DNA of 36,310 nucleotides from the NCBI RefSeq assembly GCF_004336635.1, contig NZ_SJXH01000036.1, positions 1 to 36,310 on the forward strand, given 5' to 3'. The position numbers were made by a program, and so were the translations under genes. Below are positions 34,636 through 36,310 of this stretch, one piece after another. The notes below the pieces were generated by a model. That model did no database searches and was not told where the DNA came from. It saw only the letters and a list, made by a program, of their open reading frames with translations. Numbering within the stretch: position 1 is the first letter of the stretch; every line of letters begins with the position of its first letter. Origin of the DNA: Acinetobacter sp. ANC 4862. Lineage in GTDB: Bacteria > Pseudomonadota > Gammaproteobacteria > Pseudomonadales > Moraxellaceae.

Positions 34636-35511
34636 ATGCCTAACTCCCAACTTACTGCTGTCCTGTTCATGGTTTTATCCATGGTCGCCTATCAGATCAG
34701 TGCCTCATTTGCCAAACAACTATTTGAAGTACTTGATCCACTGACCGTGGTCACATTACGGCTTTCCTTTGCTTCGATTTTAATTGTGCTGATGTTCCGT
34801 TCCTGGAAAATCATCAAGCGCCTACCCTACCTAAAATGGAAGGACTTGCTGTTTTATAGTGGCTCAGTCTGCTTAATGAATGTGTTGTTTTATGCATCCT
34901 TAGGCAAATTACCGCAAGGGATTGCCGTCGGTTTAGAATTTTTGGGGCCACTGACTCTGGCACTGCTTTCGATTAAACAAAAAACTGATTATCTCTGGGT
35001 GTGTCTGGCTATTTTAGGGGTTACCCTAATGGTGCCGTGGCAAGATGCATCAGCCGATAACTTCTCATATTTAGGGGCTGCTTTTGCTTTGGGGGCAGGG
35101 ATCTGCTGGGCAATTTATATTTATTTTGGGCAACGTGTAGTGCGGCAAAATATTGGCATGCATGCGCTGAGTATTGCGATTGTGCTGTCTGCCATGGTGA
35201 TGTTGCCGATCAGTGCAGTACATAATCCAGCAGCGCTTATTCAGACTCAATATTGGGGACAAGCCTTGGTCATTGCCCTACTTGCAACCGCGATTCCCTA
35301 TGCTTTAGACCTGATGGCACTCAAGCGATTAAGCAAACTCAGTTACGGCACACTTTCCAGTTTATCTCCTGCATTGGGTGCTTTGGCAGGCTGGTTATTA
35401 CTCAAAGAACAAATCACGCTTTTACAAAGTATTGCCTTACTTTGCATCATGATTGCTTCGGTAGGTGTGACGTTTAGAGCGAGTAAAAATAAAGATCCTC
35501 AACCTGAATAA
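34636..35511 (+). CDS. EamA/DMT-family exporter, second RhtA-like paralogue
   Basis: 291 residues with ten predicted helices. It shares the RhtA pattern with its left neighbour: VAYQISASFAKQLFE, LPQGIAVGLEFLGPLTLALL, FALGAGICWAIYIYFGQ and IPYALDLMALKRL with SYGTLSSLSPALGALAGWLLL. The two proteins are clearly related but diverged, most likely by an old tandem duplication. The ATG at 34636 (MPNSQLTAV) is 177 bases after the first copy, with room for its own promoter. A bidirectional terminator follows. Confidence 0.87.
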   Translation: MPNSQLTAVLFMVLSMVAYQISASFAKQLFEVLDPLTVVTLRLSFASILIVLMFRSWKIIKRLPYLKWKDLLFYSGSVCLMNVLFYASLGKLPQGIAVGLEFLGPLTLALLSIKQKTDYLWVCLAILGVTLMVPWQDASADNFSYLGAAFALGAGICWAIYIYFGQRVVRQNIGMHALSIAIVLSAMVMLPISAVHNPAALIQTQYWGQALVIALLATAIPYALDLMALKRLSKLSYGTLSSLSPALGALAGWLLLKEQITLLQSIALLCIMIASVGVTFRASKNKDPQPE

Positions 35512-35526
35512 TCCATAGATCAACAT

Positions 35527-35555
35527 AAAAAAGATGGCTTCAAACCATCTTTTTT
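35527..35555. terminator. Bidirectional terminator
   Basis: Perfect 11-base-pair stem AAAAAAGATGG (35527-35537) with CCATCTTTTTT (35545-35555), between convergent genes, with T runs in both directions. Confidence 0.9.
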
Positions 35556-35577
35556 ATTTAGGATTTTTTAGGGAGAT

Positions 35578-36036
35578 TTAAGTCAAACTGTCTTTACTTA
35601 ACTTTTTATACTTGTTGTATTCAGCCAAATATTGCTGGGCTAAACTTTGCTTTTGTTCATCTTCCAAAATTTTACCGGCTTGCTGGAAAAAACCATGTTC
35701 TTCTTCCTGCAAATGATGATGGACCTTTTCCGACAGTTTTTTTGCAATCGCCAGCCAACCATGATTACTCATATCCGTTTCGGTTAATTGCTCAAGTAAC
35801 TCATCGATTTCATGATGTTCAGACAAGGCATGGCGGGTAATGTTTAAGCCTGAATCAGTCATCATCAAAGGAATATAAAAATAACGGTCTTCGCCCACGG
35901 CATGGGCAAATAATTCATTTTTCAGCAATTCAAACAGCTCGCGACGCTCTACGGTATTCCCTGAGGTCTGGATTAATTTTTCAGACAGTTCTCTTTGTAT
36001 TTCATGACTTGCACGTAAAGCTTCGAAAATATTCAT
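35578..36036 (-). CDS. Hemerythrin-like (HHE) metal-binding protein
   Basis: A 152-residue cytoplasmic four-helix protein with the hemerythrin HHE pattern: SHEIQ with His11, LFAHAVGEDRYFY with His45 and Glu49, SEHHEID with His74-His75 and Asp78, and VHHHLQEEEHGFF with His106-108 and Glu111-113. Such proteins bind a diiron centre and are linked to oxygen, nitric oxide or iron-sulphur repair responses; the exact role here is unknown. The ATG at 36034-36036 has no good ribosome binding site, and an IS630-type transposase gene starts divergently 38 bases away, so its native upstream region may have been displaced. Confidence 0.88.
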   Translation of the reverse strand: MNIFEALRASHEIQRELSEKLIQTSGNTVERRELFELLKNELFAHAVGEDRYFYIPLMMTDSGLNITRHALSEHHEIDELLEQLTETDMSNHGWLAIAKKLSEKVHHHLQEEEHGFFQQAGKILEDEQKQSLAQQYLAEYNKYKKLSKDSLT

Positions 36037-36074
36037 CTATAGCCAAATACTCAAAAATATAGAACAATAGAAGC

Positions 36075-36310
36075 ATGGGATATTCAAAAGATTTTAAAGA
36101 CAAAGTCATAGAAATTATGGCTAGAGATAAAATGTCTGTGCGAAAAGCAGCACAGCATTTTAACGTCTGTATACAGACGATTCAGAATTGGAAAAAGTCC
36201 ACTGTAACTAAACCTATTCCTGGTCGCCCAGCTAAAATTAGCAAAGAGCAAATATTGAAGGATGTTGAACAATATCCCGATGATTACATCAGTGAACGGG
36301 CAGAACGTTT
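36075..36310 (+). mobile_element. Start of an IS630-family transposase gene, cut by window edge
   Basis: A plus-strand frame opens at the ATG at 36075 and is open to the last base (78 codons). The product starts MGYSKDFKDKVIEI, with a helix-turn-helix (VRKAAQHFNVCIQTIQNWKK), a GRPAKISKEQ linker and a Pro-Asp-containing segment (EQYPDDYISERAERF). This is the N-terminal DNA-binding domain of IS630/Tc1-type transposases, encoded as the first of two overlapping frames in many members. The left end of the element must lie between about 36037 and 36074; the terminal repeat cannot be fixed without the right end. Confidence 0.82.

Overview
The window looks like chromosomal DNA of an Acinetobacter species (Gammaproteobacteria, Moraxellaceae), probably not A. 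baumannii itself. The basis is recalled family resemblance, not a search: an AbeM-type MATE pump, a CraA-type MFS pump with the MdfA charge pattern, the RhtA, FUSC and HemN/HemF/HemW sets, moderately AT-rich DNA, and TTCG-loop terminators. Nearly all of it is ordinary housekeeping or transport sequence. Accessory signals are few: an AT-rich AbiH-type phage-defence gene (28165-29610), a partial IS630-type transposase at the right edge (36075-36310), and clusters of short palindromic repeats (5567-5640 and 26486-26674).

Layout. 1-1225 is the first part of a DEAD-box RNA helicase gene (minus strand, cut by the window edge), preceded by a long, structured leader. 1768-4621 holds suhB and dxs (minus strand). 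ribA (4935-5537) diverges from dxs. 5655-9657 is a tetrapyrrole and aromatic block: hemN (minus), then hemF, a small two-helix membrane protein and aroE (plus). 10046-12953 holds a large acyl-CoA dehydrogenase and a predicted beta-propeller protein, followed by hemW (minus). 14238-17980 carries a YdcZ-type membrane protein, an AbeM-like pump, an ABC1/UbiB-like kinase and the zinc-independent ribosomal protein L31 behind a Zur-like operator.

18100-26434 contains crcB, a HopJ-family gene, a secreted unknown protein, a methyltransferase, a membrane-anchored predicted endonuclease divergent from an orphan ParA, an AI-2E-type permease, sodC, a YccS/FUSC-type membrane protein and a DUF3817-type protein. 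26684-31604 is a run of minus-strand genes: a flavin oxidase of the D-2-hydroxyglutarate dehydrogenase type, a small lipoprotein, abiH and craA. In this run a terminator sits directly in front of the ribosome binding region of the lipoprotein gene and of abiH. serA (31960-33192) diverges from the oxidase, an arrangement that fits the known metabolic coupling of the two enzymes. Two tandem RhtA-like exporters, a hemerythrin-like protein and the start of the IS630-type element complete the window.

No rRNA, tRNA, CRISPR array or prophage was recognised. The most plausible leads are the isolated AbiH gene with its sirtuin-like motif order, the structured helicase leader, the operator-like palindromes at 9863-9877 and 21019-21053, and the orphan ParA facing a membrane-anchored nuclease-fold protein. 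I did not see a convincing multi-gene undescribed system.
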